Source of the DNA: Paramacrobiotus metropolitanus
Taxonomy: Eukaryota; Tardigrada; Eutardigrada; Parachela; Macrobiotidae
Length of the DNA: 64,000 nucleotides
Assembly: GCF_019649055.1 (NCBI RefSeq)
Contig: NW_026570343.1
Coordinates: forward strand, 124,001-188,000
Direction: 5' to 3'
The position numbers were made by a program, and so were the translations under genes. The notes under the pieces were generated by a model. That model was not told the DNA's origin. It saw only the letters and a program-made list of their open reading frames with translations, and did not search any database. This document shows positions 51,394 through 62,777 of this stretch, piece after piece. Every line of letters starts with the position of its first letter. Positions within the stretch are counted from its first letter, which is position 1.

Positions 51394-51765
51394 AGCAAAT
51401 TTTAGATTTGTACGAAACTGCGAATATTGTAAAACACTACGCTAGAGATCAGTTTGCACCTAATTCATTCAAAATCTGGGTGCAGGATCTGCGTAAGCAT
51501 CTTAAGTTATTCCGAACAGCTCCTACAAGCAGGTTATAAATTAGCAAGTTTAATAATGAATTGATAATTTTCAGCTGGTCTGTCAATGTCGCCGTGTCGG
51601 TTACTCGATCTGGGATCAACATCGGAGAAGGTGGGCGGCACGGGACGTTGGGAAGTGCCCTTTGTTCGCAAACATAATATTTTTGTTATGGCATACAATG
51701 CAATAACTGCAATTTACCGGTTAATAACACGAACTATGTACACTGTACTTGTTGGCTGGACATAA
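51394..51765 (+). CDS. Candidate two-exon gene fragment
   Basis: Exon 51394-51492 (acceptor tttaatacag, donor gtaagc) and exon 51575-51765 (acceptor attttcag, stop TAA) join in phase 1 to give an open frame of about 96 codons. The first exon looks protein-like (Y-E-T-A-N-I-V-K-H-Y). No family recognised and the 5' end is missing. Confidence 0.3.
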
Positions 51766-52616
51766 TGGCTGTTTGCTTTATTAAGCTGCACTGGGATCGT
51801 CCAATGCCTGACTGACATCGCGCTAGTGAAGTTTGACGGAACAATTTTTACAAACTAAAGCACACCAAACTTTATTTAAGCCGATCTTAAACAGAGAGTT
51901 GTTTTTTTTGTAAATTGTTTTAACAAAATCAAAGTTCGAGAACCCGAATTCGAATTTTCCTATATTTTCTCAGCAGAAAATTGCATTTCAGTCAGCCAAA
52001 CAGATTCTTGTGTACCAAACTGCAGTTTTGAATTTTTGCATAATTTCGTTTGACACCATAGTTAACGAGCACGGCCCATTTTTTTAGTAGCCAGTGAAAT
52101 TGTCTAGCGAAGATTAAATCATTTACGGTACGATGAGTGGTGCACTAGAAACTGACCATAAAATATATGAAGATTTTATGCAGCTATGCGCGTAAGACTG
52201 TATACTGTGTAGTACTTACTCATTTTTGTCTGAAATTTGTCTCTACTCATTTCTGCCTGAGCACCAGGCACTCCTTCTTAACCTTTGCAAATGATAATAA
52301 AGCACACTCGTACCATGGTAGTAAGCTTTCCATTTTGAAATAAATGAAATTTGTCTGATAAGCACTGCCTGAATAAGTATTATTTTATATAATTAATTTG
52401 GAAATTCAATACAGACAGACAATACTACTCAGTACACACCTTACTAGCAGGAAGTTGCTGCTAGGAACAGTATGATAATCGTACTTTAAATCAGATGCAG
52501 TTTAAAACATTGCATTTTGTTTATCGCTTCATCGAAGGTTGTGCATTGCGGTTGCCATGACGATTTCTGTCTCCTAGAATTCATAGCTTGTGAGCGCTCA
52601 AGTCTTAGCTTGACTC
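51766..52616. other. No supported gene
   Basis: AT-rich intergenic sequence. Confidence 0.4.
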
Positions 52617-52981
52617 CCTGACACTTCGGCCGCCCGACAAATCGGCCGCACGGCATTTCGGCCGCCGGACAATTCGGCCGCTCGTTCAAATCGGGCGTAA
52701 AAAACCTAAGAATCCTTAGAAAACCTAAGAAAATCGAAAAAACCTAAGAAAACCTAAGAAACCTAAGAAAACCAAAAAAACCCTAAGAAACCTTAGAAAA
52801 CCAAAAAAATCCTAAGAAAACTAAGAATAACCTAAGAATAAACCTAAGAAAACCAAAAAAACCTAAGAAACCTAAGAAAACCTGAGAAACCTAAGGAAAA
52901 CATGAAAAATATCAGGCAGTCGAAGTGTCAGGCAGCCGAAGTGTTATGCGGCTGAAATGTTATGCGGCCGAAATGGCAGGA
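52617..52981. mobile_element. Fold-back element with CGGCCG tandem ends
   Basis: The left end (52617-52690) has four units of 16-18 bp built on cggccgc-n-acaatt; the right end (52918-52980) has the inverted counterpart (gcggccgaaat). The outermost bases cctgacacttcg match between ends. The middle (52697-52910) is a degenerate run of aacctaagaa units. Confidence 0.65.
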
Positions 52982-53629
52982 TATGTACCCAGTTACCCAC
53001 CCCTCACCCTTAGCTTATATCGGCGCGCCAATTTGCAGTTCCATCTGTGGACTGACTGTCGTTTGCCCGTGGACGAATTTGGCCATCATGGACTCTCATG
53101 CAAAAACAGCGCAGGACGTTTCATGCGACATTCGTCCTTGAACGAAGTGATTCGGAGAAGCTTAGTCACCGCCAATACACCGGCTGTACTTGAACCGCGA
53201 GGGACCAGTGACGTCGATGAGCGGCGGCCGGATGGTGTATCACAGCTGCCTTGGAGAAACGGAAGGAGACTTGCCTGGGATGTGACGTGCGTGGACACGT
53301 TGGCCCTGTCTAATGTAATCAGCAGCAGTAGAAAGGCCGGGGAAGCAGCCAAAAAAGCGGAAGAAGAGAAGCGCCGGAAATATTAGTATTTAGTTAACGA
53401 GTACGATTTTGTTGCGTTAGCTTTTGAGACTTTTGGTGTCGTTAGCCCAGCATGTTTGAAGTTTCTACGCGAACTGGGCATGCGGATAATGGATGCTACT
53501 GGAGAACGACGCTCTTTCGAGTTTCTGATGCAGCGACTTAGCACTGACATACAGCGGGGAAATGCGCTGTTTGTAACGTCGACCGTCCCGCGTTCGGACG
53601 GTCTTAATGCTGTTTATTTTGTTTTGTAA
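52925..53629 (+). pseudogene. C-terminal endonuclease part of a non-LTR retrotransposon
   Basis: Open from 52925 (real similarity starts near 52990) to TAG 53384-53386, then continuing in the same frame to TAA 53627-53629. It contains a zinc-knuckle-like C-x8-H-x4-C (D-C-R-L...H-H-G-L-S-C), R-H-S-S-L-N, R-P-D-G and W-D-V-T-C-V-D-T. These fit the restriction-like endonuclease (PD-(D/E)xK) at the end of R2-type and related retrotransposon proteins. A helical tail with Q-R-L-S and Q-R-G-N-A follows. The reverse transcriptase that should precede it is absent, so this is a 5'-truncated copy with one premature stop. Confidence 0.65.
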
Positions 53630-54209
53630 TGTTACCAGATGTGATGCTTATAACTATGTGTGCCAACTAAACCAGTAAAATTTTCACCCTTAGCTTTGCG
53701 TTAGTACGAGCGTCGTCTCTCGTCCGACTTTGTCTTGGTGTCATCGCTGGTTATAAAAAGGGCAGATACAGTAGTTGCTGTTGCTTAGCCAGCTTAGGCA
53801 AGCAGTCGCTGTGCTTGCTGTCGTCACCCGGTTAGAGTATGATGTTATGGGTGAAATCAGGCGCGTTACATAACCACCATGTTTATCGTTAGCCAGAACG
53901 TAAATTAATGACAGCCAGGGGGCGACAGCCATGCCAGCCAGTTCTGGAGCATTGTGTTAAACTCACCACTGTAAACTCGCTTCATTACTCGATTTAATGT
54001 TATAATAACCGATTTAACAACATTGTAGAAACTCTGCCACGTATCGATCTGTAAAATACGAGGTGGTTGCAGTGCAAGCGCGATTCAACAAACAAAACAT
54101 ATTAGCAGAAACAGATTAGGCTTCTAAGATGATACCGATAAATGGCGCGACATTTTCTAAAAAAACTACTTTGCCCAAAAAAGCTATTGAAATATAATGT
54201 TAAATACAA
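53630..54209. other. No supported gene
   Basis: Contains a TATA-like ttataaaaag at about 53750, but nothing coding follows. Confidence 0.35.
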
Positions 54210-54290
54210 TACGGCCATGCAATGTCAAAACGACGGCGGAATTTTCTGCCGGCAGAAAATTGCGCTGTCGTTTTTGACATCGGCCGTACA
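54210..54290. repeat. Long palindrome
   Basis: 54223-54279 reads almost the same on both strands around a central gccggc (inner arms tgtcaaaacgac / gtcgtttttgaca and attttct/agaaaat), with outer acggcc/ggccgt. Could extrude as a cruciform; probably a tiny fold-back element. Confidence 0.75.
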
Positions 54291-56659
54291 ATACAGGGAC
54301 TACAGTGATAGGAGGCAATACTCGGAACTAGTACAAACAGAAATTTTATTGTACAACCGTTTAGTTACGATAAATAAATAAAAAGGTTTCGTTGCCGTGA
54401 GCGCAAGGCCTTGCCGTTTGTCAAAACAAACTGAATAGAGTATCTATTACTGATACTTTAACGGATGTAAAAATTTACGTTTAAATTTTGTTTTCACCAC
54501 GCCCTGTTGACGACAGCAGCTGAAAAAATTTTTACATGCATTCCCTAATGTTACTCTATCTTCACACAAAAGAAATTTTGTTGAATTTATAGCCGGTGAC
54601 GGGGCCCTGGGGAGTTTGAATGGTCATTTAGTACGGCCGGAGTGCTATACGAAAGATGCAGCGCATGATCGCATCTCCCGTCAGTATTCAAGTAGTAATT
54701 ATTAGACTAAATATATAAATGAATAAGTAATATACAAGTATGTGTTAATATATATTATACTCATACTATTATTATTATCAGTATTACGTAATATCTACAT
54801 ATTGTTATGATTGATATTAATATTATTAATTTTGAGTTTTTTGGTTCGTATTTTAAAGTATTTTGTTCAGTTTATTCTACTGCGCGGTCGAACAAACTGT
54901 CGGCTTCCTATTTTCCAGCAAGCAGTATTTTAGTTTTTTTAACTGATTTACTTGGCGACAAACTTCTGATTTTTAAAGAAAAATGAGCTGCTGGCATTGT
55001 GCATGCTTTGAATGAGCTGTGTAAATCCCGCATTTTTATGAATTTTCGAAAAACTGCAAGTTTTTTGCCAAATTTTTTGGCATTATTTTAGGGAAATGTT
55101 TTCGCGAAAACAGGCTGCAACCAGATAAGCCGTTTCAGTTAATTAGTGTAGCTAAATGATTGCTTTCATAGAAATAAGTTTAAACCTTAAGTCAGTTTCT
55201 GAAGCGTCGGAGAGGAACTTATTTTCAAAACACCCGCTAGGTGATTTTATGAGAGTCATGTGTGCGGAATTTTGTGCCTACCGCTTCTTGCCCAGACACA
55301 TTCAGTTAAGGTCACCGTTTTTTACATTTTTACAAACAAAACAAGAAACGTTTTCACTACCCAGAATACGTACTTCAGAAAGGTTATGCCCATGTCGTCG
55401 AATAACAGCAGTTTTACGGAATGGACAAATTTGATTTTGGGTTTCCGGGACATCCTCCAACTCCACCCATTTTTTCCAAAGAATTTATAAAAAATTCATT
55501 GCTTTGTATAATGTTGGTTTTACCTAGTTTCTATATGGAGCAAACACTGCTCTTTCCAATGAAACTAAAAGCTGTCAATTAAAGGTTGAACGGACCCGCA
55601 ACACTTCATAGAAGTAGACCGACATTTTGTTCGGTTACCCAGCTAAGTTACTCAATCTTCATGGAAAAATTTTTTTCTGAGAGGCAAACTGGTGACCATT
55701 CCCTGGTTAGCTTTACAACCAGATCGATGCAACAGTTCCCCTGAGTAGTCACTCCCGCTGCGGGAAGAATTTGGAAGTGTTTTGGAAGAATTTTTTTAGG
55801 AGGATTTCAAATAAACGCGCATGCTTAATAGATAAGCGTTTCGCACATGGTTTATCGATCTTCTTTCCCTATTTCTACTTCTACCGTACTCTTGAGAAAA
55901 TTGTGTGTACATACTGTTATGTACATCCAGTATGTGCGAATAGTACTGTGATACTTACTTACTATCTCTGTAGTGTAAAAAAGCTATAGTAGGCACTTTT
56001 TATTTATTAAAACGATAATTTTAAAAAATTAAATTATAATAATAATTAACAAATAAGGCTAACAATTCATAATAATAATATGAATTAATAATAATAATAC
56101 CATTGCCGATCCTATAGTAGTACGGAAATACCATAAGCATAAAATCTGTAGAAAGTGGAAATACTGTAGATCATTAAAAATAAAACGATAATTACGAGTA
56201 CATTAAGTAATTTAATTTAAGCTACACATTTATTAAGCTTAACGTTATAATCACTTTTCGGATATTGTTTGTGTACAAAAGCACCGGTGGCACCCGTGTC
56301 ACTTGGACTGGCAGACGCGCTGGTCGCCGTTTCGTTTTTCAGCTTTCTCGCCTCCCACACAAGAGCGGCAACTTTTCCCGCACAATGTACCAAAATTCAG
56401 ATTTAATACCACTAAAAGGTCATGCGTATCAAAACGATTGTAGAGCTTTACTGCCTTCCCACACGTAGATGTGGCATAAGATTCTTCCTACGGCAAATAT
56501 CATCGATTGTACTCTGTATATCAAGTCGAGCAGAAATCGTGTGATAAACACATCTTTCAAAACAAACATATGTGGCATTTGAGTTTGCGCAGTCCGTGGG
56601 CTCTCTTAAAGGACATCCCACAAGAACATCAATTTCTATGTTATTACTGTAATTAAACT
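54291..56659. other. Long AT-rich stretch without a supported gene
   Basis: Dense in aat/taa microsatellite-like sequence around 54700-54800 and 56020-56110. Short frames such as 55156-55490 lack protein features. One isolated AAAGGTCA is at 56415. Confidence 0.4.
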
Positions 56660-57050
56660 TTGATTGTGACGTAACATAAACACGCGGGGCTGTGACACAG
56701 TCACCGAAATTCGACCATGAAAGAAAATGAATTAAAAAATAATATTAAAAATTAATATCTTGGTACTGACGTAACTTAAGTAGGCGGGGCTGTCACCGAA
56801 ATTCGACCATAAAAGGAAAATGTATAAAAAATAATATTAAAAATTAATATCTTGGTACTGACGTAATTTAAGTAGGCGGGGCTGTCACACTGTCACCGAA
56901 ATTCCACCATGAAAGGAAAATAATCAAAATTAGGATTTAAAAATTAATACTTTAGTGAATACTTTGGTGGTGACGTAACTCAAATAGGCGGGGCTGTCAC
57001 ACTGTCACCGAAATTCGACCATGAAAGAAAAATAATTTAAAAATTGAAAT
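56660..57050 (+). repeat. Four degenerate repeats of about 92-112 bp with TGACGTAA
   Basis: Units start with tgacgtaa(c/t) at 56667, 56767, 56859 and 56971, each followed by taggcggggctgt and caccgaaattcgaccat. TGACGTAA is a CRE/bZIP-type site; its conservation in each unit is striking but function is unknown. Confidence 0.75.
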
Positions 57051-57217
57051 TTTAAAAATGTAAAGATATTAATTAATTTGATAATACCTGACTTAAGAAA
57101 TAAAAAAAACAATTAAAAAATGAATTAATATTTAAGTATTTTTTAAACACTAATTCTTTAATAATTTAAAATTAAAAAATCCAGTTCCATTATAACGTTT
57201 TCCATTTACAATAAAAA

Positions 57218-57405
57218 CATTTGCCCCGAGCCTTGAGCAATTTTTTAGACCGCTGTAAGCGGGATATTTGAGAAACGTGGGCTTGAGCCATACAACGTGC
57301 TTTACGCTAGTGCATTCAGTGAAGAGCAGATAAAATCTAGCCTTACTGTGCGCTATTCAGTGCGTCGCGCTTACAGCGGTCTAAAAATTTCGAGCCGGGC
57401 TTGTA
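57218..57405. mobile_element. Small fold-back element
   Basis: Left ttttttagaccgctgtaagcg (from about 57240) and right cgcttacagcggtctaaaaa (57369-57388) are inverted; the outer parts (gccccgagccttgagca versus tacaagcccggctcgaa) are diverged copies. The right end equals, inverted, the sequence at 50911-50933. Confidence 0.65.
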
Positions 57406-58350
57406 CTTTCCTTGGCTACATACGAGCTTGTTAGTTATTCCATTTGTGCTGTCTTCGGCTATCTTGTCCGCAAATTACTTCTTTTAATGACTGTACAGTA
57501 TTATAGTTTTGCTGGTCGTTTGCTTCACGATTGTCGATAAGAAGACTGTCAAGTACTTCACGTTTGTTGCGCTTAATTTTATGCAGCGCTGCTGCATTTT
57601 CGTGGATGTTAAAACGCGGTGAACTATTCCGATCAATGCTGTACCTACTCTACCTGACGCCATACTCGCAATCCCGGCATATGCCGTGGATGATTCGGAA
57701 TGCTAAACTCTCCGATGCAGTATTTACAATGAACCCGTGCTAACTCTCGTACACACTGAACAGCGTAACCTTTGACAGCGGCCACGTTACTGCCGTGCGA
57801 TATTGACAAGTTTCGGAGATATTGGCTGCCAGTTATGAGGGAGACCCTGGAGGAGTTCTTCGGCCGGGATAATGCGGTGTGCGCGGTCGCCAACCTAAAA
57901 CGAAGGCATCGCCCGGGACGCGGCTGTATCACCAACTTGTAGTCGCACCGCTAAACGGCTAAAGCACCAGGTTGCCTAGTGACCTCCTGGAACTACTATA
58001 TGGATGGAAGTATTTGAACGGGAGAGTCCCAGCCACCTAAGTTTATTCCGCGAAGCTTTACGTATCCTTGTAGCGTTATTGAAGTTGCTTACACGCCCGT
58101 GGACTATCAAGAAAAACTCCAGTGTTTACGTACGTAAATTACGTAATTACAGCGATTTTCTAACCTGTCGCTAACCTGAATTTCCATACCATCTTGTAGA
58201 ATCGTCTTTATATACTATGTGCGTTTTACGGTTTACCTTTGTAGATGTCGAGCTGATGTTTCACTTATTACGTGTTTTATCTTTGCTAACTTACGCGCGT
58301 TCGACCGCCGACCAAACAAAACTGAAACGAAAATAAATTTAACACTGATA
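57406..58350. other. No supported gene
   Basis: Overlapping frames at 57531-57935 on both strands have no recognisable content. Confidence 0.4.
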
Positions 58351-58596
58351 ATACTTCGAATGCTGCCTTATATGGGCTCCCCTTATAGCACTCTCCCTTA
58401 TCTGGGCTCCCGAGCAATATGAGCAACCCTCTACATGGGCGGTTACGTTATTACCCATACTTTCGCAGCTGTTATCAGTGTTATGCCTGACAGAAAATTT
58501 TGATTTACTTTAAATACTTATTCTACCAGTACTGCTTAGGTTGCATCGACGACAGATTCAAAATCTTTCTAAAATTTATGTTTGTGACTTTGTCAA

Positions 58597-60479
58597 ATGG
58601 ACCGTGAAGATGCGATTCTGTCTGCTGTAAAGTGCGTGCAAGATGGTGTATCGTCGTTAAATGCTGCGGCCAAGCGCTACAATGTTCCCCGCGCAACCCT
58701 GTACAACAGACTTCGAGGAATTGGAAAACAGAAGCGCGGAAGCTGGAAGAGAAAGTTTACGGATTCAGAAAAAGAATACCTTGCACCCTTCCTGCTGCAC
58801 TGTGCAGATATTGGCGTCCCTTTAAACAAACCGTGCCTGAGGAAACTCGTCACCAGCATGGCTACGGAAAAAGGTAAACACCGTAGTTATTTATTCTACA
58901 CTGCAATTATTTATTACTCGCCATGTAAAAAAACGTTATCCGCAAAATGTTTTTCGTGTTTTAAATTTCAGAACTATTCGTAAAATTACTAAATAACACT
59001 TGCACTTCGAACTTTGGTGCCGTTTTTAGGTATGGTGGCTAAATTTAGTGACAAATGGTTGAAAGGATTTCTGGAAAGGTTCCCCGAGTTACCACGTCGT
59101 ATTACGCATGGAGTCAACAGGAAAAAGGTGAGAGAATGGACAGCCGATAATTGTGAAGGTTGGGTAACATTGCTGAGCGAGTTGCAAATTGAAGGATGGC
59201 TAGACGACCCGGCTGGTATCTGGAATCTAGATGAAAGTGGATTTTCGACAGCAGAGACCGTTGATTTTGTGTTTGCCCGGAAAGGCACTAAAAACGTTAT
59301 GTCTTACTACGATGGAAACGATAAAGAAGTCATCACTGTACTGGCTGGTGGCAGTGCTGCGGGAAATATTTTACGTCCTCTTATTTTATTCGATGGAAAA
59401 ATGCACATGGCATCGCGATATCTCGGGACGAAAGACCGATGTTGGTTGTGAATAAATCGCTCGGGGGTGATGGATACTGACATTTTTCTGGAATATTTTG
59501 AAAAAGAGGTCCTTCCTGCAATGATTGCTCCAAAGGTAAAAAACCAAAGAAAACAAATTTAATAGAAAAATTTAGCTGCTTTAATATTTAATAAAAATAT
59601 TCATATTATTTTCCCCAAATAAATGTCATTGTAATTTTTCGATTAATTTTATTTTTACTTGGTTGTAGAATCTGCTGATGGTGGACGGCCATAATTCGCA
59701 TGTGTACAATGAGGAGTTTTTGCTGCGTTGCGTCAAATCGGAGAAGAATATTCGGGTCGTAATATTTCCAGCCGGCCAAACTAGCAAGACCCAGCCGCTC
59801 GATTCAAAGGTATTTGGACCGGTTAAGCGTTGCTGGAAAAATGTTCTACGCGAGAGGAATTTAAACACCAGTGCGAACGAGGTAAATTGTGAATTCAACA
59901 ATAAACTGTGAAAATGTTTGCATTTGTTTTTGTAGTTTGTATGTAATCACTTGTATTTTATTGATCCAGATTACGCAGCAGAATTTTGCCACCGAACTCA
60001 TGGAAAATTGGGAGAAATTTAACATGTCAACTAATATTAAGTCCGATTTTCGTGAAGCAGGCATTTTCCCCTACGATCCCGCCGTTGTTTGCAAAGATTT
60101 CCTTGGATTTGTTACTTCGGTAGAGCCGGTTCCCACGATAAAGCCAAGTGAAATATACGCTAGAGAGTTTGAGTCAATCCGCGCCGGTTACCGCAGGATT
60201 CATCTTTTTTCCGACTGGCAAATCGACCAGATTATTGAAAAATCAAAGCAAGTTTCGGACGGTGTCATTCCGACGGTGTCGCCGAAACGCGCCGCAGTGG
60301 AGTTCAAAGACAAACTTTGTGGCGGACGAGCGGTCAAACGACGATATGAGAAAGACTCGAGATTGTGTACTGTCAAAGGCGCTATTGCAACAGAATCAGC
60401 TTTCCTGGACGCTTTGGAAGAAAGAAGCGAGAAGAGACGTCGCCCGGTTAAATGCACTAAGAACCCAATGAAAAAATAA
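58597..60479 (+). pseudogene. Pogo/jerky-type DDE transposase, four exons, one TGA
   Basis: Exons 58597-58873, 59030-59535, 59669-59881 and 59970-60479; all GT-AG and phases agree, giving 501 codons. The N-terminus has a psq-type helix-turn-helix (L-N-A-A-A-K-R-Y-N-V-P-R-A-T-L), then a CENP-B-type helix-turn-helix (S-D-K-W-L-K-G-F-L-E-R-F). The DDE_1 catalytic domain carries Asp in W-N-L-D-E-S-G, Asp in M-V-D-G-H-N-S-H and Asp in Q-P-L-D-S-K-V-F. The tail is basic. It cuts and pastes the element at TA sites. The only defect is TGA at 59449-59451 (codon 233). That may be a real null mutation, a sequencing error, or (less likely) readthrough. Intron-bearing pogo transposases can also be domesticated genes, but the TIRs argue for a transposon. 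Confidence 0.85.
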
Positions 60480-61579
60480 TGTGATAATATGCTAGGAAAG
60501 TGCACTCGCTTTTTGCGGGCACTGCATGACCGAATCGTAGTATGTCTATGCGTCTAAACTGGAATAGTTTGGGCAGAACCTCTAATGGTAAAGCAGCTAA
60601 TTTCAATACAACAGCACTTACAGATTGCCTATGTAATCGGGTAAGCCATCTATGTAACACAAAATCCGTCCACTGCTCTAATAAATTTTTTTCGCAAGTG
60701 AACGGTTATGTTTAAATTATTGTAACTTCTGCTGTACTGTTGTTTTACTTTAGAAATATTGTTGCCCCGGCTAGACAAATTTTTCTGCTCGAGATGTTGC
60801 AGTCTTTAACACCGGACGCATGTAGTACACAATATTTTAACAACAACAGACTATCTCACATCAGAGCTTTTTTACGGTTTTTCGGCAAGAACAATCCCGT
60901 CCTGATTAATAATACGATGTTAACAGTTTTGCTAATTCTTAGGCAGTAGCAGCGCTCGTGGAAAGGTCCAAAAGGTCACCCATCATCCTTTACTACGGGC
61001 AGTAGTCTCAGTAACTTTACCATGCTGGCCAACGAGTTTCCATTCTAGCGATCGTATAAAGGATAAGACAGCAAAAACGTCTGCTGGGCGTTTTTGTCAG
61101 TCCGGTTCCCTCAAAACTGATGCAGTTCGGATCATATAAACTTCGACACAATAAGAATTCATGACGGCAAAGCAGCTGGGGAAGAGAGTGGGTCCAGTGG
61201 CTTTGCCGGCAGAACTTCTTGTTTTGCCAAATGGTCAACATCTGTCTGTAGCCTTGACGGGGCAACGTTGACAGGATATTAAACTTTAAGGTGGTTTTTA
61301 TTGGGTTACACAAATGAACATTAGTTAAACGCTAAATCAAACATTATTTCAGCGCTTAATACACTATAATACACATAATAACATTAATACACATAATACA
61401 CGATATGAAAATTAATAGTGTTATTACAAAATCCTGGAAGAGCAAAATTTACGCACGACGAATTTTTTTCTGAACCGACTGATGGTTCTGTCAGTTACAA
61501 GTGGAAAACAAATTCGAAATGTTTCCATCACCACGTTCACCACAATTTTCATAGGTTTTGAGTGTATGAGGCTACGCTG
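60480..61579. other. Transposon interior without a gene
   Basis: Between the transposase and the tandem array. One AAAGGTCA at 60971; no coding region. Confidence 0.4.
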
Positions 61580-62153
61580 CCCCATCCTTTTTTGGATCAG
61601 ATGGGGGTGTCCGACGAACGGACAACACAAGTTACTCGGGGTGTAAATGTGTGCGGCCACCGCGCTTGTGCATTTGTTCTTACACAAGCACGGTGGCGGT
61701 GACCGACGAACGGACATCGCCAGTTACGTAGGGTGTGAGTATATACGGCCACCGCGCATTAGTGCATCTCTTCCCAACGCCACCGTGAATGTGTGCATTT
61801 GGTGGCGGTGACCGACGAACAGACATCGCCAGTTACGTAGGGTGTGAGTATATACGGCCACCGCGCATTAGTGCATCTGTTCCCAGTGCCATCGTGCATG
61901 TGTGCATGTGGTGGCGGTGACCGACAAACGGACATCGCCAATTACATGGGATGTGAGTATATACGGCCACCGCGCATTAGTGCATCTCTTCAAAATGCCA
62001 CCGTGCATGTGTGCATTTGGTGGCGGTGACCGACGAACGGACATCCCCAGTTACATGGGATGTGAGTATATACGGCCACCGCGCATTAGTGCATCTCTTC
62101 AAAATGCCACCGTGCATGTGTGCATTTGGTGGCGGTGACCGACGAACGGACAT
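61580..62153. repeat. 109-bp tandem array, about 5 copies
   Basis: Units start with ggtggcggtgaccgac at 61692, 61801, 61910, 62019 and 62128 (last one partial), exactly 109 bp apart, with a degraded copy before 61692. Each contains gccacc and ggtggc in inverted orientation around gtgcatgtgtgcat. Inside the pogo-type element. Confidence 0.9.
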
Positions 62154-62639
62154 CACGCTTCCCATTAATTCTGAACATAGAAGACCTTCGTTACGCTTCG
62201 GTCGAAAATTTTGGCATTTTTCAGTTTGTTCATTGGCAAATCCGGTTGAAATTAATGAAAAATAATATTATATAGATAATATATATAAATACAATTCGGA
62301 TGTAGTGACGTAGTGGCATGGCAACAGTGGTTGCCATTGTGGCTGTGAGATGTGCTGCGATATTTAGTCTGCGTTTGAGCAGCTCCCTGGCTGCTAATAA
62401 ATATGCGCCAGGTCGTGACAGATGTGAAATTTCGGAATTGTTAGGTGTGCTCATTTGTAAATCTGGTTGAAAGAAGTATAAAGGGGTTCTGCTATAAATC
62501 CGATAAATTTAATTTGACGGGCATTGCTAACAAGCCGGGAGCCCAGATAAGGGAGAGTGCTATAAGGGGAGCCCACATAAGGCAGCATTCGAAGTATGCA
62601 TGTAATGTGCTGGATGCTGTGGTTCAGTGTTTGTATTAT

Positions 62640-62777
62640 GTACTTAAGTTAAGTTAAGTTTATTGATTTAACGTCCGCACACAATCAGGGTTTAGACCCA
62701 ATCCGGTGCAGCAGACACGTCATCAGAAACAAAAGAACAAGCATAGAACAGCAGCAGACTAACAGTTTCATAAGTAT
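62640..62777 (-). repeat. 3' end of non-LTR retrotransposon with short repeats
   Basis: On the minus strand the retrotransposon ends with aataaacttaacttaacttaa: a poly(A)-signal-like word followed by a ttaac microsatellite, a common tail for CR1/L2/Jockey-type elements. Confidence 0.6.

Larger units (their letters stand above)
58351..62597 (+). mobile_element. Pogo-type DNA transposon with 62-bp inverted repeats
   Basis: 4.25 kb. TIRs 58351-58412 and 62536-62597 differ at one base in 62. If the shared TA at 58352-58353 and 62595-62596 is the target duplication, the element proper is 58354-62594 and starts cttcgaatgctgcc. It carries a four-exon DDE transposase and a 109-bp tandem array. Nearly identical ends indicate recent movement or gene conversion. 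Confidence 0.85.

Noticed and set aside
52697-52910. Interstitial telomere repeat
   Set aside because: aacctaagaa units are irregular and do not match a standard telomeric hexamer or pentamer; they sit inside a fold-back element.
57531-57935. Overlapping open frames on both strands
   Set aside because: Neither has motifs or flanking splice signals; likely chance in a GC-richer patch.
61692-62153. CRISPR array
   Set aside because: Units are uniform 109-bp tandem copies without unique spacers, inside a eukaryotic transposon.
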